Below are positions 1-8,698 of a DNA stretch of 64,000 bases, in pieces. The stretch is from Hymenobacter plasmatis (GTDB lineage Bacteria; Bacteroidota; Bacteroidia; Cytophagales; Hymenobacteraceae), in the NCBI RefSeq assembly GCF_020711255.1, contig NZ_JAJFAW010000001.1, positions 124,001 to 188,000 of the forward strand. Direction: 5' to 3'. Within the stretch, counting starts at the first letter, position 1; each line of letters starts with the position of its first letter. The notes beneath the pieces were generated by a model that worked only from the letters and a program-made list of their open reading frames with translations, was not told the origin of the DNA and made no database searches. Position numbers and translations under genes: made by a program.

Positions 1-723
1 GACGGTCCCCTGCCCACGTTCATGTCGGCCTATCCCTTGGAATTCAAGGATAAAAGCACGGCCGGGCAAGTGACTGGCTCCCCCTACGCCTTTACGCGCA
101 TAGGTGGCGGCTCGCCTGTTTTTTGGGTCACCCAAGGCTATGCCGTACTAGAAAATGTCAGCGTTCCGATAGTAGGAGAGGGCAGCAAAGACCCCAACGA
201 TACCTACATCGAGCAGCTGGTGAGCAGCGCCAAAGCGGCCATCGACGAAGGCGCCCGCCTGGGCGTGGTTGACCCCGGCCGCGTGGGCGTAATGGGCCAC
301 AGCTACGGCGCCTTCATGACGGCGAACCTGCTGACGCACTCCAACCTGTTTAAGGCCGGCATTGCCCGCAGCGGCGCCTACAACCGCACTCTCACGCCCT
401 ACGGCTTCCAGGGCGAAGAGCGGAGCTACTGGCAGGCGCCGGAGGTGTACAACGCCATGTCGCCGTTCAACTACGCCGATAAAATCAAGACGCCCATTCT
501 GCTCATTCACGGCGAGGCCGACAACAACACCGGCACCTATCCCATCCAGAGCGAGCGGTACTACGCCGCCCTGAAAGGCCAGGGCGCCACCGCCCGCTAC
601 GTGGTGCTGCCCGCCGAAGCCCACGGCTACGCCGCCCGCGAAAACCTGCTCCACGTGTTGTGGGAAACGAATGCGTGGCTGGAGAAGTACGTGAAGGCTC
701 CTGCGCCCCAGCCCGCTAACTAA
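1..723 (+). CDS. S9 family peptidase, glutamyl endopeptidase-like (C-terminal part)
   Basis: The reading frame is open from base 1, so the start lies before the window and only the alpha/beta-hydrolase peptidase domain is present. The nucleophile elbow GHSYGAF, the acid in HGEADNN and the base in EAHGYA form the Ser-Asp-His triad of prolyl-oligopeptidase-fold enzymes. The stretch around RSGAYNRTLTPYGFQ and the end VLWETNAWLEKY match the glutamyl endopeptidase branch of S9 (plant chloroplast CGEP and bacterial relatives) rather than dipeptidyl peptidase IV. Bacterial members are usually exported, but the signal peptide cannot be seen here. A strong hairpin terminator follows about 50 bases after the stop. 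The S9 assignment is secure; the glutamyl preference is inferred from similarity. Confidence 0.9.
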   Translation, partial: DGPLPTFMSAYPLEFKDKSTAGQVTGSPYAFTRIGGGSPVFWVTQGYAVLENVSVPIVGEGSKDPNDTYIEQLVSSAKAAIDEGARLGVVDPGRVGVMGHSYGAFMTANLLTHSNLFKAGIARSGAYNRTLTPYGFQGEERSYWQAPEVYNAMSPFNYADKIKTPILLIHGEADNNTGTYPIQSERYYAALKGQGATARYVVLPAEAHGYAARENLLHVLWETNAWLEKYVKAPAPQPAN

Positions 724-770
724 GCTGAGCGGCGTTCGAAGTTGATGGTCGTTTTTTAGCTCAACTTTTC

Positions 771-809
771 AAAAAGCCCGGTACTACTGTGCAGTACGCC
801 GGGCTTTTT
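771..809. terminator. Hairpin terminator after the S9 peptidase
   Basis: Inverted arms AAAAAGCCCG and CGGGCTTTTT, extended by GTACT/AGTAC with a small bulge, flank a short loop. A-run and T-run make it usable on either strand. It closes the peptidase gene that ends at 723. Confidence 0.85.
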
Positions 810-934
810 GCTATGAGCCATGTGGTCAGTTTGGTGTATCAGTAATAACAGCTTTTAAGTGAACTTGATGCAGTGGTTAGCTCCCCATCAAATCCTGCCA
901 AGCAGAAGGCTCTGTTTCTAACTTTCTTTGGGCC

Positions 935-1303
935 ATGCTCATGCCACACATGCTACCCTATTGCCTCCTAGGCTTGGTATCTGCCGCCACCGTTTCCACC
1001 CTTCCCTTGCGTGCCCATTCTGGACAGTCCCCTCGGCAAGCCGCACCGGCAGCGATGCGGCCGCAGTTCCTTATAGGAGACACCGTCTACGTATCCGCCA
1101 GCGTCCTAAACGTGCGAGGACGCCCGCACGCCGACGGGCCCGGGAACCCCAAACTTTACGTGGGTCGCAATGCCATGGGGACTATCGTCGCGTTGCCCAA
1201 CCGCAACTGGGCCCTGGTGCTGTTCATGAGCGAAGACGTGGGCATAGAAGGCTATGTATCGCAGTGGTACCTCGCCAAAGAGAAACCAAAAGCAGGCAAG
1301 TAA
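935..1303 (+). CDS. Secreted SH3-like domain protein
   Basis: The 122-residue product starts with a hydrophobic segment (about residues 6-25) resembling a signal peptide. A bacterial SH3-like (SH3b) domain follows, recognisable by the pattern GDTVYVSASVLNVRGRP, then a glycine turn and the closing strand EGYVSQWYL. Such domains bind cell-wall or protein ligands outside the cytoplasm. The ATG at 935 is taken because it places the signal peptide at the N terminus; a second ATG three codons on is possible. The longer ORF in another frame over this stretch (928-1560) has no recognisable domain. Directly after the stop, in the same frame, lies a fragment of a glycosidase. Confidence 0.7.
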   Translation: MLMPHMLPYCLLGLVSAATVSTLPLRAHSGQSPRQAAPAAMRPQFLIGDTVYVSASVLNVRGRPHADGPGNPKLYVGRNAMGTIVALPNRNWALVLFMSEDVGIEGYVSQWYLAKEKPKAGK

Positions 1304-1306
1304 TAG

Positions 1307-1489
1307 GCTCGTTTTGCTTTTCGGACCATCCTTTTCCTGGGCGACATCTGGAAGCCGAGCACCCAATGGGACTCGCGCTACCTCTGGATGCCGCTCGAAA
1401 TCGGCGACGGCCAGCTTCGCTTGCCCGCGCCCCGGCCCTTCACGCTGAATGTGAAAACGGGCGAAACGACTTTTCCGGCGCAGCCCTAG
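1307..1489 (+). pseudogene. Remnant of a glycosyl hydrolase C terminus (GH43-like)
   Basis: After the tandem stops TAA TAG at 1301-1306 the same frame stays open for about 60 codons without a start and ends at TAG 1487-1489. The peptide contains FLGDIWKPSTQWDSRYLWMP, which resembles the G-D-x-W...DSRY(V/L)W(L/M)P(L) signature near the end of GH43-type beta-galactosidases and related family 43 proteins. No catalytic domain is present upstream, so this reads as the leftover 3' end of a deleted gene. The alternative is chance similarity in an open frame; the clustered match makes that less likely. Confidence 0.5.
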
Positions 1490-1785
1490 CAACCGCGTTT
1501 TACGTCGTTTTCGACCTATTCATTGTGCTGATTCTGTGGGGCCCCCACTGGCGGACATAGTGAGCAAACAGGTCCTCCTGATAGGGGCTCATAAACAAGG
1601 AGTCAGACTCTCTGGCACACTTGCCGTCTAAAAAACCTCACTTTTAGCGTCCCGGCTTCTACTAGCCTGGCATATTCATTCCAGAAGGTGCATAAGCACC
1701 CCGGCTTCTCCGCATCTTCGGGCAGGAATTAGCTTTGCCCCCTTGCTGTGGCAACGCCCGGCGCCGCTCCACTACCTACTTGATT

Positions 1786-2103
1786 ATGCAAGACGCTATT
1801 CTAGAACTCGTTCGGCAAGCGCACGCCCTGACGGAGTCCGCGGCGGTTGCGACCAGCGACCCCACAACGCGCAAGCAACTCGTGCTGGCCGATTTGTCCC
1901 TGCACCTCGTGCAGGCCGCGCTGCGCCAGGAGCAGCCGGCGCCCGCAGAGTTGAAGCGGTATCTGTTTAGCATCCTCACCGTGTGTGATGGCTTTGTGGC
2001 GGACCTCGACCTCAAGGCGATGGCGAATGTGGTGCTGCCGCTGCCGGCCGAACAGGTACCGCTCTTGGTGCCGCAGGAAGCGTCCAACATCGGCAAAGAG
2101 TAA
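1786..2103 (+). CDS. Hypothetical small helical protein
   Basis: The product has 105 residues, begins MQDAILELVRQAHALTES and is predicted to be mostly helical, acidic and soluble, with no signal peptide or membrane segment. The ATG at 1786 is chosen over the upstream TTG frame opening because the extra N-terminal residues (Cys/Arg-rich) look non-coding. No family was recognised. It stands alone between the glycosidase remnant and a lipoprotein gene. Codon use fits the genome. Confidence 0.55.
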   Translation: MQDAILELVRQAHALTESAAVATSDPTTRKQLVLADLSLHLVQAALRQEQPAPAELKRYLFSILTVCDGFVADLDLKAMANVVLPLPAEQVPLLVPQEASNIGKE

Positions 2104-2291
2104 GTGCTGAGCAGTCCTTTTACTTTGCCCGAAAGAAGCATCGGTAGATTTTCCGAGGGCAGCTTCTTGCTTGTAAGCGTGCTCCAACCCTTGTAAAGCT
2201 GTTCCTTCTTTTGCTATTCGGACTGTTTTTCTGAACTAAGGATGACATTTGCCTTGCTCCACTTTAGCACTGCCACCTACGGTTTTTTTTC

Positions 2292-2771
2292 GTGAAAACA
2301 ACTCCTGCGCGGCTCGTTTGTCTTCTCCTATCCGGAGTGCTTGCCGCTTGCGGCCTCTTGGGGGCTGGGTCGCACGTGTACTGCGAATCCGTGGTGGTGG
2401 CCTATCCCAGCGATGGCATTATTCAACGGCTTACGGCACTTAAGGCCACGGGCCGCTTTGATGATAATCGCTCGTTTCCGGACGGACCGGGCGATGAACA
2501 GCATGCGCCCCACTACTTTTATTTCTATGACCTGGAGCACCAGTTTTTAGTGTTTCTGGATGTGCCCCGCCACACGCCCACGCACACGGACGTGCACATA
2601 AACGCCATTAAGGACTTTAAAGCGAGTAGCGAATGGCATGGCTTTAATAAGGACGTAACGGAAGCGAAGAAAGCGGAGGTCTTGGCGTGGTTTGAACAGG
2701 TCATTCGGCCGACCTTGGCGTGCGGGGCCTTGCCATGGAAGCCGAAAAGGGACGCCGTTTCGAAATACTAA
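2292..2771 (+). CDS. Hypothetical lipoprotein
   Basis: The 159-residue product starts at GTG 2292. It has a type II signal peptide: basic KTTPAR, a hydrophobic core, and lipobox LAAC with the lipidated Cys at about residue 20. The mature part has aromatic-rich strands (HYFYFYDLEHQF) and two further cysteines. No domain family was recognised. It is probably anchored in the inner or outer membrane. It has no clear operon partner; the next gene begins about 150 bases on. Confidence 0.65.
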   Translation: MKTTPARLVCLLLSGVLAACGLLGAGSHVYCESVVVAYPSDGIIQRLTALKATGRFDDNRSFPDGPGDEQHAPHYFYFYDLEHQFLVFLDVPRHTPTHTDVHINAIKDFKASSEWHGFNKDVTEAKKAEVLAWFEQVIRPTLACGALPWKPKRDAVSKY

Positions 2772-2924
2772 AATCCTCACTTTCCTGACCTGCTGACTCA
2801 TATTCAGTAATTGAGCTACTGAAGTGACTTACGGTCCAGATGGAATTCAAAAAACTGGTTCACCAAATCAAAGTATAGAAAACGCGTTCGGACATGATTT
2901 TCATGAGCTCCATTACAAGGTTGT

Positions 2925-3320
2925 ATGATTGACAAAATAGCCTGGCTGCACCTGCACAACGGCCAGCTGCTGAGCACCCGCAGCCGCGGCAAAAACCGCT
3001 ACTACATCCCCGGCGGCAAGCGCGAGGCCGGCGAGACCGACGAGCAAACCCTGCTTCGCGAAATCAAGGAAGAGCTGACGGTGGACCTCGACCCGGCCAG
3101 TTTGGTGTACGTGGGCACCTTCACCGCACCGGCGCACGGCCACCCCGAGGGTATTTTGGTGCAAATGACCTGCTACAGTGCCCGCTACACCGGCCATTTG
3201 CAGCCCGCGGCCGAAATCGAAGAAGTGGTGTGGCTCAATTACCGGCACCGGCCCGAGGTTTCGGCCGTAGACCAGCTAATTTTTGACTGGCTCAAGGAGC
3301 AGGAACTGCTGGCGGAATAG
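2925..3320 (+). CDS. NUDIX hydrolase
   Basis: The 131-residue protein has the size of a single NUDIX domain. The NUDIX box is visible at about residues 30-54: GGKREAGETDEQTLLREIKE followed by EL, giving G-x5-E-x7-R-E-I-x-E-E with the metal-binding glutamates intact. Such enzymes hydrolyse nucleoside diphosphates linked to another moiety; the substrate cannot be told from sequence. The protein is cytoplasmic, with no signal. A TTGAGCT motif lies about 110 bases before the start. Confidence 0.88.
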   Translation: MIDKIAWLHLHNGQLLSTRSRGKNRYYIPGGKREAGETDEQTLLREIKEELTVDLDPASLVYVGTFTAPAHGHPEGILVQMTCYSARYTGHLQPAAEIEEVVWLNYRHRPEVSAVDQLIFDWLKEQELLAE

Positions 3321-3400
3321 CCGGCACAGGCAAAGAATATTGCGCCGGGGCCGTATACATAAGTTGCCGGTGCTTATTCCGCCTTTATATCCTTCCAACC

Positions 3401-3574
3401 ATGGCCCTGATTAAGTCCAAAACGCGTAAAGCCATTCTCAAAGAGGTAAAACGGCTGATTATCAAGCACGGGACAGAAGTGGCGGTGGGCCTGCTTTCGG
3501 GGCTGATAACGAAGATTTTTGCCGATGCCGTGGAGGAAACCGACAAGCCTAAGAAAAAGAAGGCAAAAAAGTAA
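3401..3574 (+). CDS. Small basic conserved-looking protein, 57 aa
   Basis: The ATG at 3401 opens a 57-codon frame ending at TAA 3572-3574. The product begins MALIKSKTRKAILKEVKRLI, has a hydrophobic Gly-containing central stretch (VAVGLLSGLITKIFADAV) and ends in a lysine-rich tail (KPKKKKAKK). The amphipathic helix, short hydrophobic helix and basic tail suggest a membrane-surface or nucleic-acid-associated small protein. Function is unknown. Codon use resembles the neighbouring genes, and a TTGAGCT motif sits ten bases after the stop. The overlapping minus-strand ORFs are judged shadows. Confidence 0.65.
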   Translation: MALIKSKTRKAILKEVKRLIIKHGTEVAVGLLSGLITKIFADAVEETDKPKKKKAKK

Positions 3575-3653
3575 GACTTCTTTATTGAGCTGAAATGCAC
3601 CGGTGTTGATAGCCACTACGGTTCCTGCACAGGGAAGGAGCGGGCGGCCCGGC

Positions 3654-5096
3654 TTACTGCTGGTAGTAGCGCTTGGAGGTTTTGGTGATGTTCCAGTACT
3701 GCAGCATCTTGCCGTCGAGCTCGGATTTGTGGTAGTCGGTGAGGGGTTGCCAGTCCAGCATGGTGCACGTGGCCGGCAGGCGCACGATGGGGTCCGGCGA
3801 CTTGGACAACTGGGCAAACAGGCTCCGCTCGCAGTCGTTGGAGGTGCCTAGCTTGCGCAGGTCGGCAAAGGTGAAGAGCGCCAGGCAGGCTACTACCGCT
3901 GCAGCATACCGCCGCCGGGCTGGGGTGGGCAGGTGCGTGAGCAGGAAGTAGGCCGACAGGGCAAACCCGCCAATCAGGCCGAGCGTGATGGGCAGGATGC
4001 TGTCGTGCCGCACAATGTATTCGCGGTAGGAGCGGTAGCCGCCCAGGGGCAGCAGCAGCAGGTACGCCACCGCAAACCAGCCCAACCACTTGAGCACGGC
4101 CAGCACCCGGCCGCTCGGTACGGCCTGCCGCCGCAGCAGGAAGGCGTTGAGCAGCAGCAGGCCCAGCAGCACTGGCAGGCCCACATCCTCGGTCAGCTCG
4201 TAGTAGATGCCCAGCGGCAGCCGCGCATAGCGCTCGGCCAGCGGCATGCTGGCCCACTGGCTCTCAGAGTTATTCAGCCCAATAAACATCGAGTACAAGC
4301 TCAGGGCGCTGAACAGCCCAAACGGCACGAGCAAGGCCGGCGGTAGCTGGGCGAGGGCGCGCACCGCCCGATTCAGCACCGGTTCCAGGGCCGGGCGCGC
4401 GGCAAAGGCCCGGTACCAGCACCCGAGCAGCGCCACAGGGCACACCAGGAGCACCGTGGCCGGCACGGTGGGGCCGTTGAACGCCAGCACCACGGCCAGC
4501 CCAATCAGCCCAGCATAGCCGGCCCACGACACCTGCAGCGGGGTGCCGTGCACTGCCGCCCGCAGATACGGCAGGAAAAACAGCAGCAGCAAGCTCAGCG
4601 GCAGCGCGTAGAAGGCGACGTAGGTAATGGACCAGTCCACCACGCCCATCTGGTAGTTGTAGCCGCCTGTTTGCAGCAGGGGCGCTACCAGCGCAGCCGC
4701 CAGCAAAAACCGCCGGCTCAACAGGTGGCGGCTGTTGCTGATGGCCACGGCCAGCACGTACACCACGAGGGCGTGCACGGCGATTTTCAACAGCGCACAG
4801 GCCACGTACAGGCTGTCGACGGGGCTCAGCAGCTGCTGCAGCCACAGTGGCACGTGCCGGAAGTATTCGTACAAAAAGAAGTGGGTGAAAAACCGATTGG
4901 GCGCCGAGTAATGCTCGTGGTGCAGCAGCACGCGCAGGCCAAACGGGTCGTGCAGCACACGCCGGTACGCCTCGTCGGGCCACACGATGGGCGCCAGGTC
5001 GCCGTCGAGCGGAAACTGCAGGTACTGCCAAAACGAATGCCCCAGGTCGGCCAGCAGGAACAGGAGCAGCAGGTAATGCCAGTTTCGTTTCAGCAC
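3654..5096 (-). CDS. Polytopic inner-membrane protein, glycosyltransferase-like topology
   Basis: The 480-residue product starts at GTG 5096; the next methionine is over 100 residues in. About ten hydrophobic helices are visible, with a first periplasmic loop bearing acidic residues (LDGDLAPIVWPDE) after TM1. This layout is seen in GT-C type lipid-linked sugar transferases and in many unassigned Bacteroidota membrane proteins. The C terminus carries a soluble stretch with two cysteines (SNDCERSLF, PATCTML). No signature motif fixes a function. It is a single-gene unit, convergent with the small gene at 3401. Confidence 0.7.
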   Translation of the reverse strand: MLKRNWHYLLLLFLLADLGHSFWQYLQFPLDGDLAPIVWPDEAYRRVLHDPFGLRVLLHHEHYSAPNRFFTHFFLYEYFRHVPLWLQQLLSPVDSLYVACALLKIAVHALVVYVLAVAISNSRHLLSRRFLLAAALVAPLLQTGGYNYQMGVVDWSITYVAFYALPLSLLLLFFLPYLRAAVHGTPLQVSWAGYAGLIGLAVVLAFNGPTVPATVLLVCPVALLGCWYRAFAARPALEPVLNRAVRALAQLPPALLVPFGLFSALSLYSMFIGLNNSESQWASMPLAERYARLPLGIYYELTEDVGLPVLLGLLLLNAFLLRRQAVPSGRVLAVLKWLGWFAVAYLLLLPLGGYRSYREYIVRHDSILPITLGLIGGFALSAYFLLTHLPTPARRRYAAAVVACLALFTFADLRKLGTSNDCERSLFAQLSKSPDPIVRLPATCTMLDWQPLTDYHKSELDGKMLQYWNITKTSKRYYQQ

Positions 5097-5374
5097 TTAG
5101 CAGGGGCTTGGTAGAGGGTGGGAGAGAGGCAGCAGCCAGCTCAATTTTGAGGCGAAACTACGGCAATACAGTTGAGCTGGGGCATGGCATGGGCGCGGGC
5201 AGAGACCGAAGCAACGCCAGTTTTCTGCCGTCGAGCTTGGTCAGTTTGTGCTGGTTGCAACGCCGGCGGTGGTGTATCTTGCCCTACACAATCGAGTGTG
5301 GACAGGGCTGAAAAGACCGCAACCCGCTTCCTCACCCGCTTTTGCATCCTCCCATTTACCCTAAAATTCCCCTT

Positions 5375-7501
5375 ATGAGAAGCCTTTATGCCTCGTTGGC
5401 GGCGGTGCTGCTGAGCTCGCAAGCGTTTGCCCAGGCCCCCATCAAAACGTTGCCGTACCCGCAGACCAAAAAGGTCGACACCGTGACGACTTACTTCGGG
5501 ACCAAGGTAGCCGACCCGTTCCGCTGGCTGGAAAACGACCAGGCCCCCGACACCAAAAACTGGGTGCAGGAAGAAAACAAGGTGACCCAGAATTACCTGG
5601 CCCAGATTCCCTTCCGCGATGCCGTGCGCAAGCGCCTCGAAACGCTGTGGAACTACGAGAAATTCGGCGCCCCTTTTAAGGAAGGCAAGTACACGTACTT
5701 CTCGAAAAACACGGGCCTGCAAAGCCAGTCGGTGGTGTACCGGCAGGTGGGCGCCACGGGCACCCCGGAGGTGTTCCTCGACCCCAATACCTTTTCCAAG
5801 GACGGCACCACATCGCTGGCCGGCCTGAACTTCACCAAAGACGGCAGCCTGGCTGCCTACCTGATTTCGGAAGGCGGCTCCGACTGGCGCAAGGTGATTG
5901 TGCTGCGCACCGCCGACAAGTCCATTGTGGGCGATACGCTCAAGGATGTGAAGTTCTCGGGCACCGCGTGGAAGGGCAACGACGGCTTCTACTACAGCAG
6001 CTACGACAAGCCCAAATCCGGCAGCCAGCTGGTCGGCAAGACCCAGATTCACAAACTGATGTACCACAAGCTGGGTACGCCGCAAAGCACCGATAAACTG
6101 GTGTTTGGCGGCGAGAAAACGCCCCGCCGCTATATCAACGGCTCCGTGACGGAAGACCAGCGCTTCCTGGTTATCTCGGCTCGCAACACCACGACCGGCA
6201 ACGAGCTGTACATCCAGGATTTGAGCAAGCCCAACAGCCCCATTGTGACGGTGGTCGACAATGAGAAGACCAACAACGATGTGGTTGACAACGTGGGCAG
6301 CAAGCTCTACATTTTCACCAACCTCAACGCGCCCAACAACCGCGTGGTGACCGTGGACGCCGCCAACCCCAAGCCCGCCAGCTGGAAAACCCTGATTCCG
6401 GAAACCAAGAACGTGCTGGAAGTGAGCACCGCCGGCGGCAAAATATTTGCCCAGTACCTCAAAGACGCCACTTCGCTGATTGAGCAGTACGATATGGCCG
6501 GCAAGAAGGAGCGGGACATTGCCCTGCCCGCGCTGGGCACGGCCAGCGGCTTCAACGGCAAGAAGGAAGAGAAGGAAACCTACTACACCTTCACGTCCTA
6601 CATCTACCCGCCCACCATTTTCAAGTACGACATTGCCAGCGGCAAATCCACGGTGTGGAAGAAGGCCGGCGTGCAGTTCGACCCCACCAAGTTCGAGTCG
6701 AAGCAGGTGTTTTATAATTCCAAAGACGGCACCCGCATCCCGATGATTATCACCTACAAAAAAGGGATGGTGCTGAACGGCAAAAACCCCACGCTGCTGT
6801 ATGCCTACGGCGGGTTCAATATCTCCATGACCCCCGGCTTTAGCCCCGCCAACATCGTGCTGCTGGAGAACGGCGGCATCTACGCCGTGCCCAACCTCCG
6901 CGGCGGCGGCGAGTACGGCGAAAAGTGGCACCTGGCTGGCACCAAGCTGCAAAAGCAGAACGTGTTCGACGACTTCATTGCCGCCGCCGAGTACCTCAAA
7001 GCCAACAAATACACCGACACCGACCACCTGGCCCTCTCGGGCGGCTCCAACGGCGGGCTGCTGGTGGGTGCTACCATGGCCCAGCGCCCCGACCTCGCCA
7101 AAGTGGCGTTCCCCGCCGTGGGCGTAATGGACATGCTGCGCTACAACCAGTTCACGGCCGGCGCCGGCTGGGCCTTCGACTACGGCACCGCCCAGGATTC
7201 CAAGGAGATGTTTGAGTACCTCTACAAGTACTCGCCCTACCACGCCCTGAAGCCCGCCAGCTACCCCGCCACCATGGTCACCACCGCCGACCACGACGAC
7301 CGGGTAGTGCCCGCGCACTCCTTCAAATTCGCCTCGCGCCTGCAGGAAGCCCAGAAAGGCGACGCGCCGGTGCTCATCCGGGTTGAAACCAAAGCCGGCC
7401 ACGGCGCCGGGCGCTCCACCGCCCAGGTAATCAGCGAGCTGACGGACAAATGGAGCTTCATGTTCCAGAACATGGGCGTGACGCCGTATCAGAACAACTA
7501 A
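5375..7501 (+). CDS. Prolyl oligopeptidase (S9A)
   Basis: The 708-residue, full-length enzyme has a signal peptide (MRSLYASLAAVLLSSQAFAQ), so it is periplasmic or exported. The N-terminal beta-propeller begins with the family hallmark DPFRWLEN near residue 45, and the catalytic alpha/beta-hydrolase domain fills the last third. Catalytic Ser558 lies in SGGSNGG, the Asp in TTADHDDRVVP and the His in KAGHGAG. It cleaves after proline in short peptides. The ATG at 5375 is chosen over the TTG at 5342 because it starts the signal peptide directly. The mobile-looking repeat with a terminator begins 24 bases after the stop. Confidence 0.95.
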   Translation: MRSLYASLAAVLLSSQAFAQAPIKTLPYPQTKKVDTVTTYFGTKVADPFRWLENDQAPDTKNWVQEENKVTQNYLAQIPFRDAVRKRLETLWNYEKFGAPFKEGKYTYFSKNTGLQSQSVVYRQVGATGTPEVFLDPNTFSKDGTTSLAGLNFTKDGSLAAYLISEGGSDWRKVIVLRTADKSIVGDTLKDVKFSGTAWKGNDGFYYSSYDKPKSGSQLVGKTQIHKLMYHKLGTPQSTDKLVFGGEKTPRRYINGSVTEDQRFLVISARNTTTGNELYIQDLSKPNSPIVTVVDNEKTNNDVVDNVGSKLYIFTNLNAPNNRVVTVDAANPKPASWKTLIPETKNVLEVSTAGGKIFAQYLKDATSLIEQYDMAGKKERDIALPALGTASGFNGKKEEKETYYTFTSYIYPPTIFKYDIASGKSTVWKKAGVQFDPTKFESKQVFYNSKDGTRIPMIITYKKGMVLNGKNPTLLYAYGGFNISMTPGFSPANIVLLENGGIYAVPNLRGGGEYGEKWHLAGTKLQKQNVFDDFIAAAEYLKANKYTDTDHLALSGGSNGGLLVGATMAQRPDLAKVAFPAVGVMDMLRYNQFTAGAGWAFDYGTAQDSKEMFEYLYKYSPYHALKPASYPATMVTTADHDDRVVPAHSFKFASRLQEAQKGDAPVLIRVETKAGHGAGRSTAQVISELTDKWSFMFQNMGVTPYQNN

Positions 7502-7524
7502 CCTCTCCCGCGGAGAAGGGTAAT

Positions 7525-7766
7525 TGTCATTGCGAGCGCAGCGAAGCAATCCGTCCTGGTCTCAGCGACCAGCCCAATAATGTGAAAAGCCCCGGCTCTA
7601 CTGCAGAGTCGGGGCTTTTTAATAGGGCTTGTCACATCATCAAGGGTTTGTCGCTGAGACCAGGACGGATTGCCGCGTTCCGCTGCGCTGCGCTCGCAAT
7701 GACAGGCGGCGCTAGGCTCCTCTCTCCGCGAGAGAGGGGCCGTGCCCGGCAGGGGTGAGGTGCCGC
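7525..7766 (+). repeat. ~240 bp repeat element, copy 1, with internal terminator hairpin
   Basis: The core (7525-7704) begins TGTCATTGCGAGCGCAGCG and ends with the inverse (CGCTGCGCTCGCAATGACA), giving long terminal inverted repeats. Nested inverted GACCAGGACGGATTG-type blocks follow, and in the centre sits a hairpin with arms AAAAGCCCCG / CGGGGCTTTT. A further block (GAGGGGCCGTGCCC...GGTGAGGTGCC) runs to about 7766. A second copy in opposite orientation lies at 47165-47400. No ORF is present, so this is a non-autonomous, MITE-like or REP-derived element. The central hairpin probably terminates both flanking genes. Confidence 0.8.
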
Positions 7767-8524
7767 GGCTCGCTATCCAATGCGTCAATTTTGGCCCGGT
7801 AAGCGGGCGGCAGAATGGCCGCCCGCATCCAGCGGCCCAGCGCCAGCTGCTGGGTGCGGCGGTACACCGGCAGCACCGGCCGCACCCACGAGATAGTGCC
7901 CAACTGCAGCAGCCCGCGCACGGTGCCGGGCACCACCAGGCGCTGGGCGTGGCGCAGCAGCCAGTAGCGGAAGGGGCCCAGGTGCTTGCGGTATTGCTGG
8001 TAAAGGTCGGCGGTGAAGCGGCTGTAGTCCAGGTCGGCGGCCAGGTGCTGCTGGCGCACCGGCAGCCACTCGGCGTAGCTGGCCGGCAGGTCGCGGATGC
8101 CCATGCGCTGGCCCACGCGGGCAAACACGTCGAATATCTCCTCTTTTTCGGCGAGGGTGAGCGGCCGCTCCAGCGTTTCGAACGCGCGGATGGAGTAATC
8201 GATGAGCAGAAACAGCACGTCGCGGTAGGCCCAGTCCGGGATGGCCATGCCGCGCTTGGCTTCCACGGCCGCGTGGATGGCCGCAATGGAATCGATGGCG
8301 CGCTCGGCGTCGGCTTGCCTGGAGTACAGGATTTTGCGGGCGTACTCCACCGTCGAAAACAGGCGGGCGAGCGGGTCGGCGGGCAGGCGGCCGGTGAAGT
8401 ATAGCCAGTCCACGGCCTTGTTGAGGGCAAACTCGGCCGCGGCTCCCGCAAAAATGAACAGCACGGTATCGGCCTTGCCCCAGATGGCGCGGACCACCGA
8501 ATCTTTTGCAACGAAATAAGCCAT
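7712..8524 (-). CDS. Oxygenase MpaB family protein (DUF2236)
   Basis: The 270-residue product starts at ATG 8524 (MAYFVAKDSVVRAIWGKADT). The sequence fits the MpaB-like family (DUF2236), which includes the latex-clearing-protein and mycophenolate MpaB-type b-heme oxygenases: a helical protein with a hydrophobic pocket helix near residues 20-40 and the stretch GMAIPDWAYRDVLFLLIDYS. The substrate is unknown. The last 17 or so codons (HLTPAGHGPSLAERGA and stop) lie inside the neighbouring repeat element, so the native C terminus has been replaced or extended. Transcription diverges from the methyltransferase at 8699; a TTGAGCT motif sits 18 bases before the start. Confidence 0.75.
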   Translation of the reverse strand: MAYFVAKDSVVRAIWGKADTVLFIFAGAAAEFALNKAVDWLYFTGRLPADPLARLFSTVEYARKILYSRQADAERAIDSIAAIHAAVEAKRGMAIPDWAYRDVLFLLIDYSIRAFETLERPLTLAEKEEIFDVFARVGQRMGIRDLPASYAEWLPVRQQHLAADLDYSRFTADLYQQYRKHLGPFRYWLLRHAQRLVVPGTVRGLLQLGTISWVRPVLPVYRRTQQLALGRWMRAAILPPAYRAKIDALDSEPRHLTPAGHGPSLAERGA

Positions 8525-8698
8525 GACGAAAAAACGGAAAAATTGAGCTAAAAGCTCCTGGCCCAACGCTGCTGGTACCCGCTTGGTGCAGCGCCTGCGC
8601 CGGCTCTATGGGGGTGCCGCCGTATACGCAGGCGCCAAGCCCCCGTAAAAGTGGCGCCTGGCGGCCCGACGTCCGTTCTATTAACCCCTTTCTGGCCT

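Noticed and set aside
928..1560. 210-residue ORF overlapping the SH3 gene
   Set aside because: Arg/Pro/His-rich out-of-frame translation without domains; the alternative frame has signal peptide and SH3-like domain.
5141..7549. 802-residue minus-strand ORF opposite prolyl oligopeptidase
   Set aside because: Low-complexity Gly/Val/Ala/His protein, antisense to an enzyme with an intact catalytic triad.
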